64,000 nt of DNA. Source: Pseudomonas sp. P8_229. Lineage in GTDB: Bacteria; Pseudomonadota; Gammaproteobacteria; Pseudomonadales; Pseudomonadaceae. The notes beneath the pieces were generated by a model. It saw only the letters and a program-made list of their open reading frames with translations, was not told the origin of the DNA and did not search any database. The position numbers and the translations under genes were made by a program. The stretch spans positions 5,270,501-5,334,500 of the forward strand of contig NZ_CP125378.1 in assembly GCF_034008635.1 (NCBI RefSeq), read 5' to 3'. Positions 45,182-53,879 of this stretch are shown in pieces. Positions within the stretch are counted from its first letter, which is position 1. Every line of letters begins with the position of its first letter.

Positions 45182-46369
45182 TCAATACGCGTTCGCCGGC
45201 CCGTCATGGGTCAGCAATTGCTGGAACTGATCCGAAGACACGGCGTGGGAGATCAGGAAACCCTGAACCTGAGTGCAGTCGATCTTACGCAACAGAGCAA
45301 GTTCTTGCGCGGTTTCCACGCCTTCGGCCACCACCGTCAGGCCCAGCTGGCGCCCGAGGCTGACAATGCTGGTCAGGGCCTGGGCCAGTTCCTCGTTGGC
45401 GTTGCAGCCTTGCACCAGCGTGCGGTCGATCTTCAACTCGGTGAAGGGCGCCGACACCAGGTTCATGTACGAGCTGTAGCCCTTGCCGAAATCATCCTGG
45501 GACAGGTCGAAGCCCTTGATCCGCAAGCGGCAGGCGCCGGCGTAGAAGTTGCTGATGTCATCGGGCACCGAGCATTCCATCAATTCGAAGCAGATCCGTG
45601 CCGGCAGGCCTTGATGGGCCAGCACGAACGCGAGGATGCGGTCGGGCAGGTCATGGCTGTTGAGCAAGTGCGTGGGCAGGTTGACCGACACCGGAATGTC
45701 ATAGCCCTGCTGGCGCCAGACGATCTGCGCGGCGATCGCCTGTTCCAGCACCCGCCACAGCAGGCGTTCTTCGAGACCACAGGCGACCAGCGCCGGCAGG
45801 AACGCCCCGGGCAGCAGCGTGCCATGCTCGGGATGCATCCAGCGCACCAGTGCTTCGGCCGCCACGATCCGGCCATTGCTCAGGGCTTTCTTGGGTTGGA
45901 ACCAGGCTTGCAGCTCGCCATTGTCCAGGGCCTGCAACAGACTCTGGCGGTCGATGCCTTCGCGGGTCTCGGCCGGTGCGGTCTGGCGCAGCGCCTGCAA
46001 TTGATCGATCAGGCAGCGCAGGGCGGCCGTGCTCACCGGTTTGGAAATCAGCCCGATGACTTTCACTTGCAGGTTACTCGCCACCAGGCTGGCGCCCATC
46101 AACATGCGCCGGGAAGCGGCGCTCATGATCGCCAGTGCGGGCCGTGAACGTTGCGCGGCGAGGCCCTGAATGAACTGCACGCCGTCCATGCCCGGCATCA
46201 GCAGGTCGGTGAGTACCAGGTCGAAGTCGCGTGTTTTCAGGCAGGCCAGTGCCGCTTCGCCGTCCCTGGCGCAGACCACGTCGAAGACGCCCAGCTCGTT
46301 GAACAGGTTCTGCAAGTACAGGTGCTGGAAGGGGTGGTCTTCGACAATCAAAATGCTACAGGGCTTCAT
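45182..46369 (-). CDS. Response regulator with EAL c-di-GMP phosphodiesterase domain (PvrR/RocR-like)
   Basis: 395 residues: receiver (D55 in FDLVLTDLLMPG, K110) and EAL domain with all catalytic positions visible: EAL at 172-174, N230 in VSVNLP, E262 in ELMECS, DDFG at 292-295, the K of ELKIDR, E of VAEGVET and Q of VQGFLIS. An active c-di-GMP hydrolase is expected. In P. aeruginosa PvrR and RocR lower c-di-GMP and antagonise pilus expression. The start overlaps the upstream kinase gene by 14 bases and the stop overlaps the alternative start of the downstream kinase. Confidence 0.91.
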   Translation of the reverse strand: MKPCSILIVEDHPFQHLYLQNLFNELGVFDVVCARDGEAALACLKTRDFDLVLTDLLMPGMDGVQFIQGLAAQRSRPALAIMSAASRRMLMGASLVASNLQVKVIGLISKPVSTAALRCLIDQLQALRQTAPAETREGIDRQSLLQALDNGELQAWFQPKKALSNGRIVAAEALVRWMHPEHGTLLPGAFLPALVACGLEERLLWRVLEQAIAAQIVWRQQGYDIPVSVNLPTHLLNSHDLPDRILAFVLAHQGLPARICFELMECSVPDDISNFYAGACRLRIKGFDLSQDDFGKGYSSYMNLVSAPFTELKIDRTLVQGCNANEELAQALTSIVSLGRQLGLTVVAEGVETAQELALLRKIDCTQVQGFLISHAVSSDQFQQLLTHDGPANAY

Positions 46370-49169
46370 GGGCGACTCGTTCGTAGGGAGCCAGGACCGC
46401 GAACAAGGCTCGTAGCGTAAAGGGTTTGACCAGGCAGTGATTCATCCCGGCAGCCAGGCACAGGGCGTCTTCACCGCGCATCGCGTTGGCGGTGGCGCCG
46501 ATGATCGGGATGCTGCAACCGAGACGCCGCAGGGCTTTGGCCAGTTCGTAGCCGTTGAGGCGGGGCATGTTGACGTCGGTAAGGACGATGTCGAATGCGC
46601 CGTCGTGCCACAGCAACAACGCTTGCTCGCCATCGCTGGCCAGCGCCACTGTGCAACCGAGCTCTTCGAGCTGATCGCGCAGGATCAGCTGGTTGATGAC
46701 GTTGTCCTCTGCCACCAGGATGTGCAGGTGCAACGACCGCAACGCGTGGGGTTCTCGTTGTTGCGGGTGCTGGGTAATCTGGCCGCCCTGAGCCTGGCGG
46801 ACGGCGCGCTGGATCGCGGCGAGATCATTCAGATTGACCTTCCAGCCGTCACCGCTGAACTGCGGTTCGTGCGCGCCATCACTGCTGGCGAGCACCCGTG
46901 GCCCGTGCCATTGCGGGTTCGAAGGTTGTCCGACGGGCGCGGGATGCAGCTCCAGCAGCACAGCTGTCGCGTCGAGCTCAGTGGCGTCAGGTGCGCCGAT
47001 TTGCGGACGTGCGCCCCAGCGGCGTAACCAGCCGCTGATACTGTCGGCCAGTTCGCGGATGGGCGACACCACGTAGACGATGTCTGCGGCCAATACCGGC
47101 GAAGCGACAAGGCAGGCGCCGCAGGAGGGTTGCTCCAACGGCACGCTCAGGGAAAAGCTGCTGCCCAGGCCCGGCTCGCTGACCATGCGCAGCGTGCCGT
47201 TCATCAAGTGCGTCAGGCGCTGGCAAATCGGCAGACCCAGGCCTGTGCCGGCGACCACGTTGGTGTTGCCTTCGGTCTGGTAGAACGGCTCGAAAATAAA
47301 CGCCTGATCGTCATGGGCGATGCCTTTGCCAGTGTCCGACACTTGCCATTGCAGGCATACCCGTTCGCCTTCGCGACCGAGCAATTTGACCCGCAGCACC
47401 ACGCGCCCGGAGTCGGTGAACTTGACCGCGTTGCTCAGCAGATTATTGAGGATCTGCCGTACGCGGCTGACATCGCCGATCAGCCGGTCTGGCAGTTGCG
47501 AGTCAAGGCAGGCGTACAGTTGCAAACCTTTGCTTTGCGCCGCCGCCGCGTAACCCTGCACCACTTCCTGCACCAGCGTCGCCGGGCAAAACTCGCTGAG
47601 TTCCAGCGCCAGTTGCCCGGCCTCGATCTTCGACACATCGAGCACGTCGCAGATCAACTGCAGCAACGTGGCGGACGAACCTTCGATGGCTTGCAGGTAA
47701 CTTTTCTGCTGGCTATCGAGTTGCGTGCGCGCGAGCAATTCCAGGGTGCCGAGCACGCCGTAAAGTGGGGTGCGGATTTCGTGGCTCATGGTTGCGAGGA
47801 ACAAGGTCTTGGCCTCGTTGGCCGCATCGGCCGACTGCCGCGCCTGCTCCAGCGCGGCTTCAATTTGCCGGCGCGCACTGATGTCGCTGAAGGCACACAG
47901 CAACACGTCCTCGCCTTTGTAGCGGGTGGGGGCGCAGCTCAGGTACAGGTGACGGCCGTCGGGGGTCTCGAAATAATCCGTCAGGAACGGCTTGGCCGCG
48001 TCGAAGGCATCGCGAATCCAGCCGGCGCCCAGTTGCTTGCCGCAGTCGCCCAGCCACTGCCGGGCGAGGGTGTTTTCCAGCACCACCTGGCCGTCGCTGC
48101 GCCGCAACACGCACAGCGCCACCGGGGCGGTCTGGATCACGTCGCGGCTGAACAGCTCGCTTTCCACCAGCGCCTGAATCCGGTGAATTGCCGGGTTGAT
48201 CACGCGGTGTTCCAGACGCCGGGTCAGCAGGCACACCAGGCTGATACTCAGCAGACAGAACAGCAGCGCACCGAGCATCTGCGGCCATAGCGCCGACAAC
48301 ACCGCGAGCAAGTCGATGGAGTAGGTGAGTTGCCAGTCCGATGATTTCAGTTGCTTGCGCAACACCAGTTGCTCGGGCAACCAGCCAGCACCGACAAACC
48401 CGAAGAAGTCCTGCTGCCGCAGCAATGGCAGGTTCTGCCCGGGCGGCGGTTTGTGGCTGTTGCTGAACAACGGCATGCCTTGCGCGTTGAACATGGTGAA
48501 CTCGCCGGCACTGTGGTCGCTCAAGGCGCTGGAGACTTCGCGGTCGTCCATTTCCAGGCCGAGCCAGCCGGAACTCGCATCGCGCTTGTCCAGGCGAATG
48601 AAGATGTACAACTGCGAGTGCCCGTCAGCGGCATGGGTCAGCCAGAGTTCGTTCAGGGCGCTGGTATTGTGGTGCTTGAGGGTTTGCAGTTGCTCCAGCA
48701 GGGGCTGGGGGAAATCACGGGTCACCGGGGTTGCGTTGTACAGGCGCAACACTTGGGTCTGCGGGCCACTGCTGACGTAGACCAGGTTGAGTTGCCTGGC
48801 CTTGAGGTAGTCGCGCATGCGTTGGGTCAGCCAGATGCTCCATTGCTGGCCCGGCGTGTGCCCGAGCAACAGGCGGATTTCTTCCTCGGAGATCGGCAGA
48901 TCCAGGTTGGTCATGCGCGTGGCCGACAGACTCAGGCTTTCCAGCAGTGCTTCGCGGGTGGTGAAAAAAGTATGCGCTTCGGCGATGGCGCTGCTCATGT
49001 AGCTACGCCGCTGGGAGATCTCACTGTTGAAGGTAAACAGCAGGAAGCTGTACACGCCGCCGAGTATGCCCACCAGCAGCACCAGAGCAAAAATGCGCAA
49101 CAGACGACGCGCGGTATGTGGCGAGGACAGGATCGGGCTGATCTGATGGAGGTAGTTCTTCAATCTCAT
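46356..49169 (-). CDS. Hybrid sensor kinase without Hpt (PvrS-like)
   Basis: 937 residues: membrane helices at about 25-46 and 290-316, periplasmic sensor between, PAS-like segment (340-430), HisKA H463 in ATMSHEIRTPLYG, HATPase (NAVKFTDSG, GTGLGLPICQ) and receiver D865 with the terminal VKPFTLRALF. It ends about 20 residues after the receiver, so unlike the paralogue at 41928 it has no Hpt; phosphate must pass through another protein's Hpt, most simply that of the neighbouring kinase. Overlaps the EAL gene by 14 bases. Confidence 0.9.
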   Translation of the reverse strand: MRLKNYLHQISPILSSPHTARRLLRIFALVLLVGILGGVYSFLLFTFNSEISQRRSYMSSAIAEAHTFFTTREALLESLSLSATRMTNLDLPISEEEIRLLLGHTPGQQWSIWLTQRMRDYLKARQLNLVYVSSGPQTQVLRLYNATPVTRDFPQPLLEQLQTLKHHNTSALNELWLTHAADGHSQLYIFIRLDKRDASSGWLGLEMDDREVSSALSDHSAGEFTMFNAQGMPLFSNSHKPPPGQNLPLLRQQDFFGFVGAGWLPEQLVLRKQLKSSDWQLTYSIDLLAVLSALWPQMLGALLFCLLSISLVCLLTRRLEHRVINPAIHRIQALVESELFSRDVIQTAPVALCVLRRSDGQVVLENTLARQWLGDCGKQLGAGWIRDAFDAAKPFLTDYFETPDGRHLYLSCAPTRYKGEDVLLCAFSDISARRQIEAALEQARQSADAANEAKTLFLATMSHEIRTPLYGVLGTLELLARTQLDSQQKSYLQAIEGSSATLLQLICDVLDVSKIEAGQLALELSEFCPATLVQEVVQGYAAAAQSKGLQLYACLDSQLPDRLIGDVSRVRQILNNLLSNAVKFTDSGRVVLRVKLLGREGERVCLQWQVSDTGKGIAHDDQAFIFEPFYQTEGNTNVVAGTGLGLPICQRLTHLMNGTLRMVSEPGLGSSFSLSVPLEQPSCGACLVASPVLAADIVYVVSPIRELADSISGWLRRWGARPQIGAPDATELDATAVLLELHPAPVGQPSNPQWHGPRVLASSDGAHEPQFSGDGWKVNLNDLAAIQRAVRQAQGGQITQHPQQREPHALRSLHLHILVAEDNVINQLILRDQLEELGCTVALASDGEQALLLWHDGAFDIVLTDVNMPRLNGYELAKALRRLGCSIPIIGATANAMRGEDALCLAAGMNHCLVKPFTLRALFAVLAPYERVAHEAL

Positions 49170-49223
49170 CCCGGCACTCTAGGGAGGGCCGGGAGCGCGG
49201 AGAATCAGACGATTCCTAGATGG

Positions 49224-50195
49224 CTACAGGTAGTTGACGATGAAGGTGACTTCGGTGTTGGCACTGCCGGCCTTGAGATCGCCGGTCGGCAGGCGATAGT
49301 ACGCCGCCGACAAGGGAATCTTGAAGTCGGTGCCGGTGGTGGAAAAGGCGTTGAACGGGTAGGTGGTATCGAAGGCGATGGGTTGCCCGGCGTCGTTCAT
49401 CAATTGCAGGCCAATGCCGCTGGCGGTAGAGGTGCTGTTGAGGGCGACGATGCCCTTGGTCGCGTCGATGACCGGTGTGGTGGCCTTGAGTGAATAGGTG
49501 ACTTTCTTGATGCCGGTCTGGCACTGGTTAAGTGCGATGTTGAAACGTACCGTGCGGGGTTTCGCGCCGGCGTCGCTAAACTCCTGGAGTTGATAGTCGT
49601 CGCCCATGGCGACCGGCACGGCCGGGGTCTGGCAGGAGGCCGCATTCAACACCAGCGCGTTGGTCAGGTTGAAGTTGTTCAGAATCAGCTCGCCGGCTTT
49701 CAGGCTGGCCAGGTTGCCGGCCGGTATCGTGATCTGCGCCGCCAATGGGCCTGACTTGACGATTTCCAGGCGGATCGAGCCTGACGCCACTCCGTAGCCT
49801 TTTGGGTAGGTCGAAAAGAGCGAGGGCTCATAACGATCCAGCATACCCATCCAGATACGGAACGACAGCCCGGTCTTGCCCAGCGGGAAGGTCGTTACGG
49901 TACCGGTCGGGGTGCCAAACGCGGGATTGACCGCCACGCCATAGAGCGAGCTCGCAGTGCACGACCAACTGTGCGAGTTCGATTGCTGCGCGGTTTCCTG
50001 ATAAACCACCGTGCCATCCGGTGTGTCGGTGGGGATGGTCAGGCCGCCATTGGCCAGGCTGCCGCCGTAACTGAGCGTTTGCGTGGAGGGGGAGCTGCTG
50101 AAGCTACAATTCGCCGCCATCGCGTCCGCCGCGCAGGTCAGCAACGTCGCCGCGACAAGAGTGAGCAGGGGGCGCTGCAGAGTTATTCGCTTCAT
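49224..50195 (-). CDS. Fimbrial tip adhesin / large fimbrial protein of the second pilus
   Basis: 323 residues: signal peptide ending ADAMA (about residue 27), an N-terminal lectin-like or adhesin region (NCSFSSSPSTQTLSYG to about 170) and a C-terminal Fimbrial pilin domain with cysteines in LNAASCQTP and LNQCQTG and the closing strand NTEVTFIVNYL. Two-domain plan fits FimH-like tip proteins such as CupB6/CupD-type adhesins. It precedes the kinase genes by 55 bases, more than 9 kb from its presumed usher but on the same strand. Ligand unknown. Confidence 0.84.
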   Translation of the reverse strand: MKRITLQRPLLTLVAATLLTCAADAMAANCSFSSSPSTQTLSYGGSLANGGLTIPTDTPDGTVVYQETAQQSNSHSWSCTASSLYGVAVNPAFGTPTGTVTTFPLGKTGLSFRIWMGMLDRYEPSLFSTYPKGYGVASGSIRLEIVKSGPLAAQITIPAGNLASLKAGELILNNFNLTNALVLNAASCQTPAVPVAMGDDYQLQEFSDAGAKPRTVRFNIALNQCQTGIKKVTYSLKATTPVIDATKGIVALNSTSTASGIGLQLMNDAGQPIAFDTTYPFNAFSTTGTDFKIPLSAAYYRLPTGDLKAGSANTEVTFIVNYL

Positions 50196-50374
50196 GAAAA
50201 GGGCTATACGTGTCGGCCAAAGAGCGGCGTACGTTAACCACGCGGTTTGCCGATGGACATCAGGCGATTCTTAGAACACGCTCCCGCGAATCCGCAAACG
50301 TGACGATGTATTAGACTCACCGAAGCCTGTAAACCGTAAAGGTTGTGCGGCCCCCGGTTCACCAGAGAGGTCAT

Positions 50375-51694
50375 ATGGTCCGCTTGAGTATGGTCTTGCT
50401 CGGTAATGACTTTGTCCGCAAGCGCTGGTCCGCGCTGGCGCTGACGGGCGTTGTCTGGGGTGCGGCCGGTGTGGGCATCTTCATTGATGCGCTGGACGGT
50501 GTTTTGTATTTTCCGCTGCATCTTTTCGGCTATCTGTTGTTGCTGGAAGCGCTGATCCTTCTGCTGGTGCCTGCACCGCAAACCGGTACCGCTGCTGCCC
50601 TGCGTAAAGCGCGAGGTATGGCTTTTCTCTTGCTGGGGTTGCTGATCGTCGACCGGCAACATGCTGCCGGGCTGATTCTGGCGGTGCTGTTTGGCGGGGC
50701 TTTTATAATCGATGGGGTCTTTCGGCTGGCGGCTGCGGTGGTGGTGCGCTTTGTCGGTTGGCAAGTGTCGCTGCTGGCGGGGTTGTTCGAAATCGGCTTT
50801 GGCGTGTTTATCCTCGAACCGTATCCGACGCTTTATAAGGGCACGGTGCCGTTCTGCATTGGCATGAGCATTTTCCTCTCCGGTTGTGCCTTGTTGCAGC
50901 AGGCCGTGCGCTTCAAAAAACAGCCGGCGCTGACAAACCCTTCCTCGGTCAGTGTGCCGGCCGACGGCGCGGCGCTGGTGATTCATGTCTGGACACCCAG
51001 CGGCACCGTTGATGACACCCTGGTGCGCAACCGCCTGCTCAACCGATATATCGCGGCGGTTGACATCAACGGTGTGATTTCCGCTGGCCACGCGGCCCTC
51101 GAATGTGGCCCGGACATTTACATCAGCCATTATCCGCTGGACGACATCGACCGGTCGGCAGGGGATTTTGTGCGCTTGTTGCGGGCAACGCCGAACAACG
51201 ACGTCGCCGGTCGGTTTCTGCCGGACTATGCCGGCGAGGTGGCTGACTGGTGCCCGTCTTCGGTTCAGGTCAGTTTCGCCCACTACGACGCCCGGCGGTT
51301 GCAGGCGTTCTGGACTGAGTATCGGCAGAACAGCACCTACAACCTCACCAGCCGCAATTGTTCGAGTGCCGTTGCCCATAGCCTTGAAGCGGCCCTGGAA
51401 GGGGCGATGAACCGGGGGCATTCGAGCATGCGGGATTTCGTCCGAGTCATCATCAGCCCTGAGTTCTGGGTGGCAGCGCAGGTGCGTAAACGCGCCGAGG
51501 TGATGGCCTGGACGCCCGGTCTGGTGCTCGACTATGCGCGAGCGTTGCACGCTGCCATCGAGCCCGCGCCGCCGGGCTGGCACAGCATTTATGCGGTGAG
51601 CAAGCGTGCCTTTGGGTATGTGGCGACTGCCTTGCGCGGGCGTGAGGTGCATCCGGTGCAGCCGCCACCAGTGCATCCTTCCGACGAGTCCTGA
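50375..51694 (+). CDS. DUF308/HdeD-like membrane protein fused to permuted papain-like domain
   Basis: 439 residues from the ATG at 50375 (AGAGG five bases upstream). The first 180 residues contain about six hydrophobic helices in the HdeD/DUF308 pattern. A soluble domain (195-400) has histidine H239 in VISAGHAALECG followed by cysteine C329 in SRNCSSAVAHSLEAAL, the order seen in circularly permuted NlpC/P60 or YiiX-like hydrolases. The C-terminus is proline rich. Pseudomonas homologues tend to be named HdeD acid-resistance protein. An amidase or lipid-cleaving role is possible; function is not established. Confidence 0.75.
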   Translation: MVRLSMVLLGNDFVRKRWSALALTGVVWGAAGVGIFIDALDGVLYFPLHLFGYLLLLEALILLLVPAPQTGTAAALRKARGMAFLLLGLLIVDRQHAAGLILAVLFGGAFIIDGVFRLAAAVVVRFVGWQVSLLAGLFEIGFGVFILEPYPTLYKGTVPFCIGMSIFLSGCALLQQAVRFKKQPALTNPSSVSVPADGAALVIHVWTPSGTVDDTLVRNRLLNRYIAAVDINGVISAGHAALECGPDIYISHYPLDDIDRSAGDFVRLLRATPNNDVAGRFLPDYAGEVADWCPSSVQVSFAHYDARRLQAFWTEYRQNSTYNLTSRNCSSAVAHSLEAALEGAMNRGHSSMRDFVRVIISPEFWVAAQVRKRAEVMAWTPGLVLDYARALHAAIEPAPPGWHSIYAVSKRAFGYVATALRGREVHPVQPPPVHPSDES

Positions 51695-51718
51695 CCGACT
51701 TCACACCGAGTCGCTCCA

Positions 51719-51783
51719 ATCGCGAGCAGGCTCACTCCTACATTTGAAATGCGTTCCCTTGTAGGAGTGAGCCTGCTCGCGAT
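51719..51783. repeat. REP inverted pair (GTAGGAGTGAGCC type, short spacer)
   Basis: Arms 51719-51742 and 51760-51783 are perfect 24-base reverse complements, 17 bases apart; very like the pair at 30654, including part of the loop (TTTGAAATGCGTTCC against TTTGGAATGCGTACC). Confidence 0.9.
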
Positions 51784-51853
51784 GGCGTCCGCCTGTGCGA
51801 CACAAAAACCCACTCCACTGGTCAACTAATTACCAAGCTTCCTAACTATTACG

Positions 51854-51908
51854 TTGACATTCGCTGCCTAGGCAGTAACATCTCGACATACATTCACTGC
51901 CTAGGCAG
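51854..51908 (+). promoter_or_regulatory. Promoter and paired MarR operators of the efflux operon
   Basis: TTGACA (51854-51859) and TAACAT (51876-51881) form a sigma70 promoter with 16-base spacing. The perfect palindrome CTGCCTAGGCAG occurs twice: 51864-51875, inside the spacer, and 51897-51908, just downstream of the expected start. Flanking ACATTC is also repeated. The arrangement fits autorepression by the MarR protein encoded 16 bases further on. Confidence 0.83.
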
Positions 51909-51923
51909 TTATTAGGTGAGCAC

Positions 51924-52406
51924 ATGAAGCACTTCACCCCGGACGAATTCAAACATTGCCATCTCGGCTTGTTGCTTGGCCGTGCCGCGCTGCTCAAGGA
52001 TCGGATCATCGACACCCACATGGAACCCCACGGCATCACCGCCGCGCAGTTCAAGGTGCTGATCATCATGGCCCAGTTCGGCGTCGATACCCCGGCCGAG
52101 CTGTGCCGACACCTGTCGCTGGACAGCGGTTCGATGACGCGCATGCTCGATCGTCTGGAGCAGAAAGGCTTTCTGGCTCGCCAGCGCAGCGAAGGCGATC
52201 GTCGTCAGGTGCAACTCAAGCTGACCGAACAAGGCCAGCAACTGGCCGATCGCCTGCCGCACATCGGCGCCGACGCAATGAATGAACTGGCCGGCGCCGT
52301 CACCACGGACGAGTTGAAGACCCTGGAATACATCCTCAAGAAAATCCTGCTGGCAGCCGGTGACCCGATCACTATCCAGCGGTTAGGTGAACACAATGAG
52401 CGGTAA
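51924..52406 (+). CDS. MarR-family repressor of the efflux operon
   Basis: 160 residues with the MarR winged helix (AAQFKVLIIMAQFGVDTPAELCRHLSLDSGSMTRMLDRLEQKGFLARQRSEGDRRQ, about residues 40-95; DRR wing end) and flanking dimer helices. It should bind the two CTGCCTAGGCAG operators upstream and release them on binding a drug or phenolic ligand. AGGTGAGCAC precedes the ATG. Overlaps the outer-membrane channel gene by 11 bases. Confidence 0.9.
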   Translation: MKHFTPDEFKHCHLGLLLGRAALLKDRIIDTHMEPHGITAAQFKVLIIMAQFGVDTPAELCRHLSLDSGSMTRMLDRLEQKGFLARQRSEGDRRQVQLKLTEQGQQLADRLPHIGADAMNELAGAVTTDELKTLEYILKKILLAAGDPITIQRLGEHNER

Positions 52407-53865
52407 AACCTTGCGCAGCAGCCTGACCCTGGTGCTGTCGGCGATGATCCTCGCCGGCTGCGCCAACTACAGCGGCCTCGACACTCAAGGCAAAAACCTT
52501 GATGCGAAGAGCCTGAACGTCAGCCAGTCCCTCAACGGCGTGACCCTGTCGCCGGCCGCGTGGCCGAAAAGCGACTGGTGGGCAAGTCTCGGCGATCCGC
52601 AACTCGACGGCCTGATCCGCGAAGCGCTGCACGACAGCCCGGACATGCAGATCGCTGCAGCCCGTGCGCATCAGGCCAGCGCTGCCGCGTATGCCGCCGA
52701 CGCCGAACGCTATCCGACCCTCGACGCCAGCGCCGGCATCAGCCGTTCGCGTCTGGCCAAGGACCAGGACCCGCGAGGGCAGGGCGATGCCTATGCCACC
52801 GTGCGGAACGTCAGCGCCGGTTTCAATTACAACTTCGACCTGTGGGGCGGCCAGCGTGATGCCTGGGAAGCCGCACTCGGTCAGGCTCGCGCCGCCGAAG
52901 TCGATCGTCAGGCTGCACAACTGACCCTCGCCGCCGACGTCGCTCGTGCCTACAGTGATCTGGGCCAGGCGCACATTGTTTACGACCTGTCCAACGACGA
53001 CCTCAAACGCACCAAACAGATGCTCGATCTGAGCCAGCGTCGCTTGAGTGCCGGGATCGACAGCCAGTACCAGTTCCAGCAAACCCAAAGCCTTGAGGCC
53101 AGTTCCGAAGCCAGCCTGATCGATGCGGAAAAACGCCTGAACAGCGCCAAGATCGCCCTGGCCGTGTTGCTCGGCAAAGGCCCGGATCGTGGCAACGAAA
53201 TCGCCCGGCCGAAAGTTCTGCAAGCCAGCGCTGTAGCGGTGCCGTCGGTGCTGCCGGCGGAGCTGCTGGGCCGCCGTCCGGATCTGGTCGCCGCGCGCTG
53301 GCGCGTGGAAGCAGCGAGCAAAGACATCGACTCGGCGAAAACCCGCTTCTATCCCAACCTGAACCTTACGGCGTCCGCCGGTGCCGAATCCTTGTTGGGT
53401 GACGCAATGTTCGGTTCGGCCAGTCGTTTCTTCAACATCGCCCCGACCATTTCGCTGCCGATCTTCGATGGCGGGCGCCTGCGCGCCAACCTCGATGCGC
53501 GCGACGCCGATTACGACCTGGCGGTTGCGCAGTACAACAAAAGCCTGGTGAAAGCACTGGGCGATGTCAGCGACACGATCAACCAGTTGCGTGATATCGG
53601 CCGGCAGATCGGTGCGCAGCAACACGCCACCGACATTGCTCAGGATTCTTACAACACCGTCGTCCAGCGTTACGGTTCCGGCATCGGCAACTACCTGGAC
53701 GTGCTCAGCATCGAGCAGCAATTGCTGCAGGCCCAGCGTCAGCTGGCCAACCTCAATGCCGAGCAGATCGACCTGTCGATTCAACTGATGCAAGCGCTGG
53801 GCGGCGGCTTCCAGGGTGACACCCTGACCGCAGCCAACGCCACCCCAGCCACGCCGCACAACTAA
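52396..53865 (+). CDS. Outer-membrane efflux lipoprotein (NodT/TolC family)
   Basis: 489 residues from the ATG at 52396 (AGGTGA six bases upstream; GTG at 52387 is possible). Lipobox LAGC at about residue 20 (MILAGCANY) predicts a lipid-anchored protein. Two outer-membrane-efflux repeats follow, with WWASLGDPQLDGLI, LGRRPDLVAARWRVEAASKDIDSAKTRFYPNLNL (about 290-323) and GGGFQGD at the end, usual for NodT-type channels. It provides the outer-membrane exit for the EmrA/EmrB-type proteins downstream. Confidence 0.9.
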   Translation: MSGKTLRSSLTLVLSAMILAGCANYSGLDTQGKNLDAKSLNVSQSLNGVTLSPAAWPKSDWWASLGDPQLDGLIREALHDSPDMQIAAARAHQASAAAYAADAERYPTLDASAGISRSRLAKDQDPRGQGDAYATVRNVSAGFNYNFDLWGGQRDAWEAALGQARAAEVDRQAAQLTLAADVARAYSDLGQAHIVYDLSNDDLKRTKQMLDLSQRRLSAGIDSQYQFQQTQSLEASSEASLIDAEKRLNSAKIALAVLLGKGPDRGNEIARPKVLQASAVAVPSVLPAELLGRRPDLVAARWRVEAASKDIDSAKTRFYPNLNLTASAGAESLLGDAMFGSASRFFNIAPTISLPIFDGGRLRANLDARDADYDLAVAQYNKSLVKALGDVSDTINQLRDIGRQIGAQQHATDIAQDSYNTVVQRYGSGIGNYLDVLSIEQQLLQAQRQLANLNAEQIDLSIQLMQALGGGFQGDTLTAANATPATPHN

Positions 53866-53879
53866 TTCAGGTATTTGTC

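Noticed and set aside
37166..50195. Genomic island borders (direct repeats, integrase, tRNA) around the cupD-like locus
   Set aside because: None seen; flanks are tamB with a REP pair and the HdeD-fusion gene.
50234..51676. 480-codon open frame opposite the HdeD-fusion gene
   Set aside because: Histidine- and arginine-rich low-quality translation; plus-strand gene has a ribosome site and membrane helices.
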